The notes under the pieces are model-generated. The model did not search any database and was not told the DNA's origin. It saw only the letters and a program-made list of their open reading frames with translations. This document shows positions 44,948 to 53,182 of a stretch of DNA of 64,000 nucleotides, piece by piece. Positions within the stretch are counted from its first letter, which is position 1. Each line of letters opens with the position of its first letter. Origin of the DNA: Mycolicibacterium holsaticum DSM 44478 = JCM 12374. GTDB taxonomy: Bacteria > Actinomycetota > Actinomycetes > Mycobacteriales > Mycobacteriaceae. The translations under genes and the position numbers were made by a program. Location: NCBI RefSeq assembly GCF_019645835.1, contig NZ_CP080998.1:4464001-4528000 (forward strand). Direction: 5' to 3'.

Positions 44948-45568
44948 TCAGGTGTCAATGATGGCTTGCAGCGCCGCTCCATGCAGCGTCACGAGGCGGC
45001 TTAGCTCGCGGTCACTGAGCGTCCTGACATCCGGTTCCAGGATTGTTCCCAATCCAAAAAGGAAGACTCCCATCGCCTGTGACGCAATCAGCCTTGCCTT
45101 GAGGTTCCGATCTGGACCGGCCAGGACACGGGCAAGCGGCTCGACGAGTCGCTTTGTGAATTGGGCCTCGAACAGCTCTTTACCGTCTTCGAAGTCAAGG
45201 GAACGAATTAGCGCGATTGCCGGGTAGTTGATGTCGCGATCTACCCAGTACGCGACAAAGGTGCGGGCCAACCGGATGCCGAGGGACTCGATTGGTCCGT
45301 CGAGGTCAGCGGCTTCGATTTCGAGACCCGTTTGGGCGGTGATAATTTCGCGGAAGATAGCTTCTTTGGACCCGAAATAGCGAATCACCAAAGGCGCGGT
45401 GACTCCGACGTCGTCGGCGATGTCCTTGAGTCGCACGGCGCTATAGCCGGCTCGTGCGAATCGCCGTCCAGCGGCGATCAGAAGATCCCTGCGGGTCTGG
45501 TCCGAGGTTTTCTTCGCGCGGGAAGCATTGTCCTCGTTGCCTTGTTCGCTGCCACGTGTCACGCGCAT
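44948..45568 (-). CDS. TetR-family transcriptional regulator
   Basis: 206 aa. The helix-turn-helix reads LLIAAGRRFARAGYSAVRLK, DIADDVGVTAPLVIRYFGSK; the C-terminal domain is of the TetR_C type with GVFLFGLGTILEPD. Convergent with the IclR gene. A perfect 14-bp palindrome (45666-45679) lies 98 bp upstream and is a better candidate for its own operator than the GTTCC sites. Ligand unknown. Confidence 0.88.
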   Translation of the reverse strand: MRVTRGSEQGNEDNASRAKKTSDQTRRDLLIAAGRRFARAGYSAVRLKDIADDVGVTAPLVIRYFGSKEAIFREIITAQTGLEIEAADLDGPIESLGIRLARTFVAYWVDRDINYPAIALIRSLDFEDGKELFEAQFTKRLVEPLARVLAGPDRNLKARLIASQAMGVFLFGLGTILEPDVRTLSDRELSRLVTLHGAALQAIIDT

Positions 45569-45665
45569 CGCCTCAAAGTGCTGAGCGGAGCGCCGTGGGA
45601 CACGGGCCGTCGTCGACCCGGTGGTCCTGGCTGAGAGCCAAGTTCTGGTTATGGGTGGACCAGGT

Positions 45666-45679
45666 TGATATCGATATCA
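45666..45679. promoter_or_regulatory. 14-bp perfect palindrome, candidate TetR operator
   Basis: TGATATCGATATCA, 98 bp upstream of the TetR start; AT-rich against a GC-rich background. Only copy seen in the window. Confidence 0.4.
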
Positions 45680-45792
45680 TTGACGTCGCGTCCGTGGCGA
45701 ATTCCTCTAACAGGATCAAGATAGTAACTGCGTGCTTGCTTCTCCAAATCCAACCCAGGAAATCTCATCGGAGCTCCTCAAGCAACGCTGAC

Positions 45793-45809
45793 GTTCCAGA
45801 AGCCGGAAC
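45793..45809. promoter_or_regulatory. GTTCC-N7-GGAAC palindrome, site 5
   Basis: GTTCC-AGAAGCC-GGAAC in the 277-bp gap between the TetR start and the hydrolase stop, 225 bp from the TetR start. It fits the same rule but is farther from any gene start than the other sites. Confidence 0.5.
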
Positions 45810-45845
45810 CGATCGCACAGTCCAGCGACTGCGGCACGAGGGCGT

Positions 45846-46841
45846 TCAGGCGGTGACGGTGTCGGGTAGCGAAACCAGACCGGGTAACGCGGGACGGCGG
45901 GTGGAGATGCCGGCTGCCTGCGCGGTTTCCCAGGTGACTTTTCCATCGCGGAAGAACTCCAAGAAGACCCTGTTGAACAGCTCCGGCTGATCGGTCTGGC
46001 CCTGATGGCCGGTTTCCTCAGGGTAGAAGAACTGCACATTTGGCAATGCGTCTTCCTGGGCATATCCGGCGACGGTGTGCGGGAAGAGCACGTCCTTGGT
46101 GCCGTATAGATAGATTCCGGGAATCGTCATCTTGTCGAAGCGTCCCTTGGTGCTGAGCCGAAGAGCGCTGTCCAAAGCGACCTGGCCCATCGCCGCGTGC
46201 ATCCGTTTCTCCAAGTAGTGCGGGGAGTGCATATTGGCGATTGTGGTGCGCATCGAAACGAGGTCGTCGGTGATTTTCGACGGATCCAAGATGATGGCTT
46301 CCATCAAAGCTCTCATGGAGCCGGCGCTGCCGTCGAATGCTGCGAGGTTGGGCCGTTCTGAAGCAGACCTGCTATCTCGGCCGATCAACTCGGCGGTGGG
46401 AACGATGTCTCCGATGCTTCCGGCGATCAGCGCGTAGCTCAGGATCCGTTCGGGATGGGCAGTCACGTAATTAACGGAGTTCGTGCACCCCATCGAATTG
46501 CCGCTGATATGGAACTTATCCAGACACATCGTCGTGACAAAGTCATGCAGAAAATCGACATGCCCCGCCTCGTCGGGTGGATAGGCATCCTCGTACTGCC
46601 CGGTAAGCCCGTAGCCCGGGAAATCGGGGCAGTAGACGCGAAAGCCGTTGGCCCCCAGAAATGGGGCCATATACCGCCAACCGGCAATGCCTGAGGACCC
46701 GGGAATACCGCCATGCAACAGCAGCACGGAGGGACCCGTCTCGCCAGCGGTGACGTAATGCGCCTTGCAACCACTGGCCAGTCGCACGTACCGGCTCAAC
46801 AATCCCGGGACTTCCATGATCCCATCCTGGGTCAGTGCCAT
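45846..46841 (-). CDS. Alpha/beta hydrolase, meta-cleavage product hydrolase-like
   Basis: 331-aa alpha/beta hydrolase with nucleophile Ser116 in GNSMGC, oxyanion-hole segment LLLHGGIPGSSG near residues 40-50, and C-terminal catalytic His in EETGHQGQTDQPE. The GNSMG-type elbow and the family look match carbon-carbon hydrolases acting on ring-cleavage products (BphD/HsaD group). It would follow the extradiol dioxygenase at 34912. ATG 46841 is chosen because AAGGA lies upstream. A GTTCC-N7-GGAAC site is 102 bp before the start. Confidence 0.85.
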   Translation of the reverse strand: MALTQDGIMEVPGLLSRYVRLASGCKAHYVTAGETGPSVLLLHGGIPGSSGIAGWRYMAPFLGANGFRVYCPDFPGYGLTGQYEDAYPPDEAGHVDFLHDFVTTMCLDKFHISGNSMGCTNSVNYVTAHPERILSYALIAGSIGDIVPTAELIGRDSRSASERPNLAAFDGSAGSMRALMEAIILDPSKITDDLVSMRTTIANMHSPHYLEKRMHAAMGQVALDSALRLSTKGRFDKMTIPGIYLYGTKDVLFPHTVAGYAQEDALPNVQFFYPEETGHQGQTDQPELFNRVFLEFFRDGKVTWETAQAAGISTRRPALPGLVSLPDTVTA

Positions 46842-46943
46842 ATTCGACGTCCTTCGAATCTGCTTGCACGACAAAATAGAAGCAAAACAGCTGAATCAAC
46901 CAAGTGAAGTATGGCCAGGACCGTCCGCATCTACGCATGACGC

Positions 46944-46960
46944 GTTCCAGATGATGGAAC
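46944..46960. promoter_or_regulatory. GTTCC-N7-GGAAC palindrome, site 6 (extended)
   Basis: GTTCC-AGATGAT-GGAAC inside a longer perfect inverted repeat (46941-46963, arms CGCGTTCCA/TGGAACGCG). It is 102 bp upstream of the hydrolase start and only 12 bp from the island-edge repeat. Confidence 0.65.
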
Positions 46961-46972
46961 GCGCACTGCCAC

Positions 46973-47015
46973 TTCGGCGCGCTCACAGCCCGCCAGCGTC
47001 CGTTAGCGCGCCGAA
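46973..47015. repeat. 43-bp direct repeat, copy 2, island edge at the ROK gene
   Basis: Second copy of the repeat at 3544-3586 (42 of 43 identical; T instead of C at 47005, giving stop TAA instead of TGA on the minus strand). It covers the last codons of the ROK gene plus 30 bp beyond, and can fold as a hairpin with 11-bp stem. Confidence 0.85.
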
Positions 47016-47908
47016 ATCACCAATGCGGCCGCGCCGACGAGCCCGGCCTCGCCACCCAACTCCGCCGGGACCACCCGCAGGCCGTGCAGGAACTCCAACC
47101 CGGCATAGGAGGCGAGCGCCTCGCGCACCGGGTCGAAGAGCAATGCACCGGACTTCGCCACCCCACCACCGATGACGACAAGGTCCAGATCGCACACGGC
47201 GCCCACCGACGCGATCATGGCGGCGACGGCCGTCGCGCCGCGGCGAAACGCCTGCAGCGCAATCGCGTCACCCGCTTCGGCAGCGTCGGCGAGCTCCTTG
47301 GCATCGGCGTCGACGGGCGCCTGCCAGCCCTGCGAACGTGCCCACTGCGCCATCCGCGGGCCCGCCGCGATCGTCTCGACGCAGCCGTGTCCGCCACAAC
47401 TGCACGGCGCGCCGCCGGGGTCGACGACGACGTGGCCGACGTGCCCGGCGTTGCCGGTGCGTCCGCCGTAGGGCGCGCCGTCGAGCACCAACCCACCGCC
47501 GACACCGGTGGACACCACCATGCCGAGCATGAACGGCGCGCCCCGGCCCGCGCCGCGCCACCGCTCCCCCAACGCCATGCACAACCCGTCATTGTGCAGC
47601 CGCACCGGGGCGTCGACCACCGCCGCCACCCGGTCGGCAATGGGAAAGCGTTGCCACTCAACGATGTTGATCGGGCTGACGGTGCCAGCCGACAGGTCGA
47701 TCGGCCCGCCGCATCCGATACCGGCCCCGCGCACCCGGCCGCCTGCCGCCGTGAGCGCGTCGTCGATCAGCGCGTCGACGGCCGCCCAGACCGTCTCCGC
47801 GTCTCCTTCGGGCGTCGGCAGCCTGCCCTGGTGCACCAGGGTGCCGTCGTCGTCGACGAGGCCCACGGCGATCTTCGTGCCGCCGATGTCGATCGCCAGC
47901 GTTGTCAT
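47003..47908 (-). CDS. ROK-family sugar kinase (glucokinase-like)
   Basis: 301-aa ROK kinase phosphorylating glucose or a related sugar. ATP-phosphate motif DIGGTK at residues 7-12, sugar-binding segment with GNAGHVGHVVV, and the zinc motif CSCGGHGCVE all intact. The counterpart in M. tuberculosis (Rv0650) directly precedes rplJ. Here its 3' end coincides with the island repeat. Start shares a base with the stop of the gene upstream. Confidence 0.92.
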   Translation of the reverse strand: MTTLAIDIGGTKIAVGLVDDDGTLVHQGRLPTPEGDAETVWAAVDALIDDALTAAGGRVRGAGIGCGGPIDLSAGTVSPINIVEWQRFPIADRVAAVVDAPVRLHNDGLCMALGERWRGAGRGAPFMLGMVVSTGVGGGLVLDGAPYGGRTGNAGHVGHVVVDPGGAPCSCGGHGCVETIAAGPRMAQWARSQGWQAPVDADAKELADAAEAGDAIALQAFRRGATAVAAMIASVGAVCDLDLVVIGGGVAKSGALLFDPVREALASYAGLEFLHGLRVVPAELGGEAGLVGAAALVISAR

Positions 47909-48453
47909 CAGTGCCGGTGGGTGTTGTCGGGCTGACGCGGGTCACCGGGGTGCTCGTATCCCGGGGCGAGTTCGACGACGGCCGCGCAGCGTGCGTCCAG
48001 CCACCGCCGGAACGCCCGACGCCGGGCCGCCCCACGCAGGTGGTCGGCGACCGCGTCGGCATCCTTGAACCGCAGGGGGTTTCGTTCGCGGTACGACGCG
48101 ACGTCCTCGGCCGTCACGTCGACGTCTGCGGTGACGCTTGCGAACACGGCGCGAGCCAACGGGTCGGCGAGCACCGACGCCGCGACGCTGCCGATCTCCA
48201 GACGCGTCACCGTGTCGGGCAGCAGGTCCACTTCGGTCGGCGCCCCGTCCGCGCTGAGCCCCGCCACTCGGGCTTCGGCCGCGACGACGCGTTCGGTCAC
48301 CAGCAGCTGGGTCAACCAGCGGCGCAGTTGTCGCCCCTCGCTGGTGCCTGGCCGCGGCAGCGACGCCGCGAGCAGGGCCGCCCGAAGCTGAGCCTCCCGC
48401 GCGTCGATCTCCTCGACCTCGACAGGTACCCCGTCGACCGTCGCCACGTTCAC
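47908..48453 (-). CDS. Conserved mycobacterial protein (FabD2-annotated position)
   Basis: 181 aa, helical, Arg/Ala-rich, no membrane segment. By position between the GH38 mannosidase and the ROK kinase it corresponds to the gene called fabD2 in M. tuberculosis, although no malonyl-CoA transacylase Gly-x-Ser-x-Gly motif is visible. The function is therefore left open. GTG at 48453 overlaps the mannosidase stop (GTGA); a second GTG at 48447 is possible. Confidence 0.65.
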   Translation of the reverse strand: MNVATVDGVPVEVEEIDAREAQLRAALLAASLPRPGTSEGRQLRRWLTQLLVTERVVAAEARVAGLSADGAPTEVDLLPDTVTRLEIGSVAASVLADPLARAVFASVTADVDVTAEDVASYRERNPLRFKDADAVADHLRGAARRRAFRRWLDARCAAVVELAPGYEHPGDPRQPDNTHRH

Positions 48454-51400
48454 CGCACCACCACCTTCACCGCCGTCGAATACAGCAGGCTTCCCGCACC
48501 ACCGACACGGATCAGCGCCCACCACTCCCCGGGCTCCAGCCATCCCGGCGGCGCGACTTCGAAGTCGAGATCCACCGTGCCGCGCGCCGGCAGCTCGACC
48601 CCAATAGCAGCAGGCCCCAGCCACTCCCACGTTCCCCACGGGCTGATCAGATGCGCCTCGACCGCGAGGTCGGCGTGCGCGTCGCTGCCCACGGTGGCGG
48701 TGAGCCAGGCCGTTTCACCGGCAGCGACGTCGACCGGCGCCGGCTCGCTCACCCACCGCAGCACCTTGTCGTCGGGGGCCGCGGCGACCGACACCACACA
48801 CACGTCCTCGACCGCCTGACGCCACGACAACGGCATCGAGGGATGGCTGCCGGTGAGCGCCAACTCCGCGCGCACCGGGTACAGCCCCGCTGCGACGGCA
48901 GACGGTGGCGTCACGGTCACCTCGGCGTCGAGGTACTCGCCGGACGGCAGCATGAACGACAGCTCGGCGGGCTCGACGGTCCAGCCTGCGGCGCAGCGCA
49001 GCCGGACCTTGCCGTGCAGCACCGCGTCGCTGCAGTCGCTAGCTGCGGTAAGACGTAGCGAAACAGGTGCATTCGGCTCGGCACCGACGGCCTGCGGGTG
49101 CAGGTGGGCGACGACGGGCATTCCGCCGAGCGCAGCCGGTCCGCGGTTGTGCAGCCAGTACCGGGCGTACAGCGGCTGCGCCGCCTCGGCGTCGGGCGCC
49201 AGCTCGGTGTGCTCGGCGTCGAGTACCCGCGGCAGGTTGAGCTGGGCCTGCACGGTGGCGATCTCGTAGCCGTGCAGGGTCAGCTCGTCGGGCTCCGACG
49301 ACTTCGGCTGTTCGAGCAGGTCGACACGCACCGCGCCCGACACCCGCCGCAGCCCGGACTGCACCGTGACATCGACTGTCTCACCGCATGTTTCGACGAG
49401 CCGGAGGGCAACACTTTCCGAGGGGTGTACCCGCTTACTGCTTCCGGACTCCAGGGGGTTGCCGGCCGCTTTCATCGCAGCGAGCCGAACCTTGCCTGCG
49501 GGCTCGACCTCCAACAGCGAACCCGTCGCAGGCAATCCACTCGTCGTGTACGCCTTCTCGGTGACCGCCTGCAGCGGATGAGAGAACTCCGCACTACGCG
49601 ACGGCAGATCGGCCTCGCGCCAGTCACCGTCGCCGGAGACCACCGCGTAGTCGAAGGTGTGCGTCCAGTGCTGCAGCTGAAAGTTGGAGCCGTCGGGCGC
49701 GGTGCGCCGTGGCGGGTCGATCCAGGTTCCCGACGGCCACCCGGTGCACGACCGCATCAGCGACATGTGCAAGGTGCCGTCGGCTTCGACTGCGAATCCG
49801 GGCATCCCGCGGTTGAGCACCGCGACGGTGCGCGCTTCGAACGGCTCGAGTTCCGGCGCCACGGCCTGGTCGACGGTGATTTCGAAATCACGGAGATCCG
49901 CCGCCAACTCCGCGACCTGCGCGTCCAGCGCGGATCCCGCCACGACGAGCACGGGCAGCGCCCGCGCGTGACGCAGGTCGGCGCCGGGCACCCAGGTGTC
50001 GGCCAGCGGTGCGGTCGGCGGCACCCACACCCTGGCCGAACCCGCGGCGTACAGCTGCCGGTTGAGCTCCTCGGTATACACCGGATCGGCCTCGGCCAAA
50101 ACCGCGGCGGTGAAGGCGTTCTCGTCGGGCCCGCCGAGCGCAATCCGCGCGTCGGGCAGGTTGGAGTCGACGCTGAGATCACCGTAACGCGGCTTGTCCG
50201 CGCTGCTGCACGTCGCGGTGACGCCTGCCCGCACCAGCGCGACGACCAGTTCACGCGCCAGCCCCGCCGACTCCGCCTCCGTCGGCGCCACCACCTCGGC
50301 GACCGACACCGCACGCACACCGTCGCCGACGCGCACCCGCGCCGCCGAAGACAACCCGAACCAGCTGTATGCCGGGTTGTCCAGTGTCCACGGGTGTTTC
50401 GCCGAGTCGACGGCGGCGTCGCCGTCGTGCAGCAAGCCGAACCCCCGTCCGATCACCGCATCGCCGACCTCGCTGACCGGCAGCGCACCGGGCACCGGAC
50501 ACGGCCAGCGCACCCGCAGCAGGTGATCGGCGCCGGTGAACTCGTCGATGGTCGTCTGGCAGTCCACCCGCGCCACGCCGTGCCAGAGCGTCAGGGTCTG
50601 CTTGTAGCGCAGCACATCTGAAATCTGGCCGTGCACGACGAGGCGCTCGCCCAACGGGCCGCGATACGCCTGCACGTCGGCGGCGCCGGCCGAGGACGCG
50701 ACCACCGGCCCCTTCGGCAGCAGATGCCACGGACCCTCTCCGGCCTCGGGATGCGCCGAATACTCGTCGTAGACAGCCAGTTCGTTACCGACCCGACCGC
50801 CGGCGATCAGCTCGCGACCTGATGCCGCCTCGATGAGCGACGCGACACCGCCGCCGCGGGCCGGATCGGCCGTGAGCCGGTAGTGCTCGTTGCCGATGGT
50901 GGTGCCGGCCAACGGCTCCCAGCCGTCGGCGTCGGCACCAGGTTCCAGCCGATACGACTGCCAACCCAGCGACGGCACATCGCGCGCCAGCCAACTGACG
51001 CGACAACCCGCGACCTGAGTCGGCAACGCTGCGCCGTCGGCGTCCACCACCTGCGCCCCGGCCGTCACCGGCTCGGCGAGCCACGCGCTGACGATGTCGG
51101 TCCGCTTGTGCGCCAGGGTGTTCCACACCACGACGGGCCCCTCGACCGCGCTGGACAACAGGGCCAACGCGTTGTCGCGGGCGGTGGTGCCCAGCTCCCA
51201 CGCGTCGCGCCACCCGGTCAGCAGGTCGAGGTACACCTGGTCGGACTCCGAGCCGGTGATCGCGTCATGGTGGGCGCCGTAGGCCAGCTGCACCCACGCC
51301 TTCGCCAGCGCGGCCTGCGGATACGTCGCACCGCCGAGCAGCCCGGCGAACACCGCGAACTTCTCCGCGTCCAGCACCGCGTTCTCGGCGGCACGGTTGG

Positions 51401-52613
51401 CCTGTTTGGTGTCGATGTAGGACACGTGGCAACCGGTGTAGATCGGGTTCATGTCCCGGGTTTGCGGCGACGCGTCGATACCGCAACGGGTCAGCTCGGC
51501 GCGCACGGCGGCGAAGAACTCGCGCGGTAACGCGCACACGAATTTCGGCCAGGTGTAACGGGCGTTCCAGTCGCGGTGAATCTCGGTGACCCACTTGTTC
51601 GGTGGCGTGTAGTCGGTGCCCACCGGCAACAACACGTTGCGGGTCAGCGCAACCTTTTTCAGCGAGGCGAACAGCTCGTAGGTCGCCGTCGACGCCTCCT
51701 CGAGCGTGGCGGCGGAGTCCATCCACCATCCCGCCGAGTAGTGCGCGGGCATGTAGTGCGTCAGCAGGCCGCGCCCGGACGGGGCGATCCACTCGAATTC
51801 GCTGGAGAACTGCATCCGCTCGGGATCACCGTCGCCGGCCATCGGCCCCCACTGGTGATGCGGCCCGCGCGCCCAGGAGCTCGAGGTCAAACCGGCGTCG
51901 GCGGCTATGCCGGGGAACTGCGGGTCGTGCCCGAACGCGTCGAGCTGCCAAGCGGTCCGCGGTGACGCACCCAGCACACCGTGTTGAAATCCCATGCCCG
52001 CCACGAAGTTCCGGATCGTGGTCTCTGGGCTGGTGAGGTTGGTGTTTGGCTCGTTGTAGGTGCCGCCCATGATTTCGATGCGGCCCTCGGTGAGGAAGCG
52101 GCGCAGGTCGGCGCGGTCCTCGGGGTGGGTGTCCCAGTATGGTTTGAGGTAGTCGACTTCGGCGAGCACGAACTTGTATTCCGGTTCGCGGCGGGCCATT
52201 TCGAGGTGTGCGCGCACCAGGTCGAAGCCGTTGGTCTGGCGGGCGCGGCCAGGCGGATCCTCGGTCCACACGCTGGTGTAGGCCGCCTGGGTGTTCCACC
52301 ACACCGGGTCGTAGTGGAAGTGGCTGATCATGTACATCGTCCAGCCGGGTTCGGCGACGGTGAAGTCGAACGGGGTGACGTTGTCGCTCTCGACGACGCG
52401 GGCGTCGCGGTGCTGGCCGACGACGGGGTCGGCCACTGTCACCGGAATATCGACGCTGCCGTCACCGGCGGGGACCGGGGCGTGCCCGCTCAGACCGTCG
52501 CCGTCGACGCGCACCGTGCCTGCGCCGTCGGTGTAGGCGACCCGCACCAGTTGCAGCGGCGCGTCCGGCGGCCCGACGAACAGATCCGTCGATGCCGCCG
52601 AAATCACCCGCAC
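48450..52613 (-). CDS. GH38 alpha-mannosidase-like glycoside hydrolase
   Basis: 1387-aa GH38 enzyme, counterpart of Rv0648. N-terminal catalytic domain has zinc-ligand motif HFHYDPVWW (about residue 97) and nucleophile Asp in TAWQLDAFGHD (about residue 220), with further GH38 segments such as GAHHDAITGSE. Long beta-rich C-terminal domains follow. No signal peptide is seen, so it is probably cytosolic and acts on mannosylated metabolites or glycan fragments. Coupled to the two genes downstream by overlaps. Confidence 0.92.
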   Translation of the reverse strand: MRVISAASTDLFVGPPDAPLQLVRVAYTDGAGTVRVDGDGLSGHAPVPAGDGSVDIPVTVADPVVGQHRDARVVESDNVTPFDFTVAEPGWTMYMISHFHYDPVWWNTQAAYTSVWTEDPPGRARQTNGFDLVRAHLEMARREPEYKFVLAEVDYLKPYWDTHPEDRADLRRFLTEGRIEIMGGTYNEPNTNLTSPETTIRNFVAGMGFQHGVLGASPRTAWQLDAFGHDPQFPGIAADAGLTSSSWARGPHHQWGPMAGDGDPERMQFSSEFEWIAPSGRGLLTHYMPAHYSAGWWMDSAATLEEASTATYELFASLKKVALTRNVLLPVGTDYTPPNKWVTEIHRDWNARYTWPKFVCALPREFFAAVRAELTRCGIDASPQTRDMNPIYTGCHVSYIDTKQANRAAENAVLDAEKFAVFAGLLGGATYPQAALAKAWVQLAYGAHHDAITGSESDQVYLDLLTGWRDAWELGTTARDNALALLSSAVEGPVVVWNTLAHKRTDIVSAWLAEPVTAGAQVVDADGAALPTQVAGCRVSWLARDVPSLGWQSYRLEPGADADGWEPLAGTTIGNEHYRLTADPARGGGVASLIEAASGRELIAGGRVGNELAVYDEYSAHPEAGEGPWHLLPKGPVVASSAGAADVQAYRGPLGERLVVHGQISDVLRYKQTLTLWHGVARVDCQTTIDEFTGADHLLRVRWPCPVPGALPVSEVGDAVIGRGFGLLHDGDAAVDSAKHPWTLDNPAYSWFGLSSAARVRVGDGVRAVSVAEVVAPTEAESAGLARELVVALVRAGVTATCSSADKPRYGDLSVDSNLPDARIALGGPDENAFTAAVLAEADPVYTEELNRQLYAAGSARVWVPPTAPLADTWVPGADLRHARALPVLVVAGSALDAQVAELAADLRDFEITVDQAVAPELEPFEARTVAVLNRGMPGFAVEADGTLHMSLMRSCTGWPSGTWIDPPRRTAPDGSNFQLQHWTHTFDYAVVSGDGDWREADLPSRSAEFSHPLQAVTEKAYTTSGLPATGSLLEVEPAGKVRLAAMKAAGNPLESGSSKRVHPSESVALRLVETCGETVDVTVQSGLRRVSGAVRVDLLEQPKSSEPDELTLHGYEIATVQAQLNLPRVLDAEHTELAPDAEAAQPLYARYWLHNRGPAALGGMPVVAHLHPQAVGAEPNAPVSLRLTAASDCSDAVLHGKVRLRCAAGWTVEPAELSFMLPSGEYLDAEVTVTPPSAVAAGLYPVRAELALTGSHPSMPLSWRQAVEDVCVVSVAAAPDDKVLRWVSEPAPVDVAAGETAWLTATVGSDAHADLAVEAHLISPWGTWEWLGPAAIGVELPARGTVDLDFEVAPPGWLEPGEWWALIRVGGAGSLLYSTAVKVVVR

Positions 52614-52661
52614 GCCAAAACCCTACGTGCCCTCAACGCTTTCCCGTGGGAAGCGCGGGCG

Positions 52662-53054
52662 TCAGCGACCGTTGCGGCGGTCGATGATCAGATCGCGGAG
52701 CTCGGCAAGGTGCTCGTCGACCGAGCGGAAGGCGGCCCGCGTCTCGGTGCGGAAGTCGATTGACTCGGCCTTGAACGCGGCGACATCGGTCTTGACAGCG
52801 GCGACGTCGGTCTTGAGAGCCGCGACGTCCGTCTTGACTGCAGCCATATCCGTCTTGACCGCCACCATATCTGTCTTGAGAACTGCAACATCCGTCTTGA
52901 CTGCAGCCACGTCCGTCTTGACCGCCGCGAGATCAGTAGCGTGTTCCCGCTGATTTTCACCGAGCGCGTTCACCGCCGCGAGAACCGCTCGGTAGTCGGC
53001 TCGAGAAGCTTCGAGCGCCGTGACGCGCGCTTCGAGGTCGTCGATCCTGGCCAC
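52662..53054 (-). CDS. Heptad-repeat coiled-coil protein
   Basis: 130 aa with no known enzymatic domain. The middle (about residues 40-97) is eight consecutive seven-residue units of the form (A/V)-x-(V/L)-K-T-D-(V/M), a perfect heptad pattern predicting a long parallel coiled coil. The N-terminus starts MARIDDLEARVTALEA, also heptad-like. The C-terminus is charged. Coding DNA is a tandem 21-bp repeat, so copy number can change without a frameshift. Function unknown; oligomerisation scaffold is a guess. Confidence 0.75.
   Translation of the reverse strand: MARIDDLEARVTALEASRADYRAVLAAVNALGENQREHATDLAAVKTDVAAVKTDVAVLKTDMVAVKTDMAAVKTDVAALKTDVAAVKTDVAAFKAESIDFRTETRAAFRSVDEHLAELRDLIIDRRNGR
52768..52935 (-). 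repeat. 21-bp tandem repeat inside the coiled-coil gene
   Basis: GTCTTGA recurs at 52789, 52810, 52831, 52852, 52873, 52894 and 52915, exactly 21 bp apart, with a degenerate copy at 52768. Each unit is one heptad of the protein. Confidence 0.9.
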
Positions 53055-53109
53055 CGCACCATCGTATGGTCTTCACGCGCGGGGCCGCGGCACTAATCCG
53101 CACCCCGTG

Positions 53110-53173
53110 CGGCGAGCAGACGCAAAAGCGTGTCGACACGCCGAGGGGCACACGATTCTGCGTCTGCTCGCCG
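53110..53173. repeat. 64-bp intergenic inverted repeat A
   Basis: Perfect 15-bp arms (CGGCGAGCAGACGCA with its complement at 53159-53173), with a 14-bp palindrome GCGTGTCGACACGC (53128-53141) in the loop. It lies just past the EEP gene stop and may act as its terminator. Confidence 0.75.
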
Positions 53174-53182
53174 GGAAAACCG

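Noticed and set aside
3544-47015. The 43-bp repeats as terminal repeats of a composite transposon
   Set aside because: They are in direct orientation, overlap gene ends, and no transposase lies next to either copy.
49098-50621. 507-codon open frame antisense to the mannosidase
   Set aside because: Arg/His-rich translation without motifs, wholly inside a convincing GH38 gene.
52768-52935. Possible CRISPR array
   Set aside because: The 21-bp units are contiguous with no spacers and lie in frame in a coiled-coil gene.
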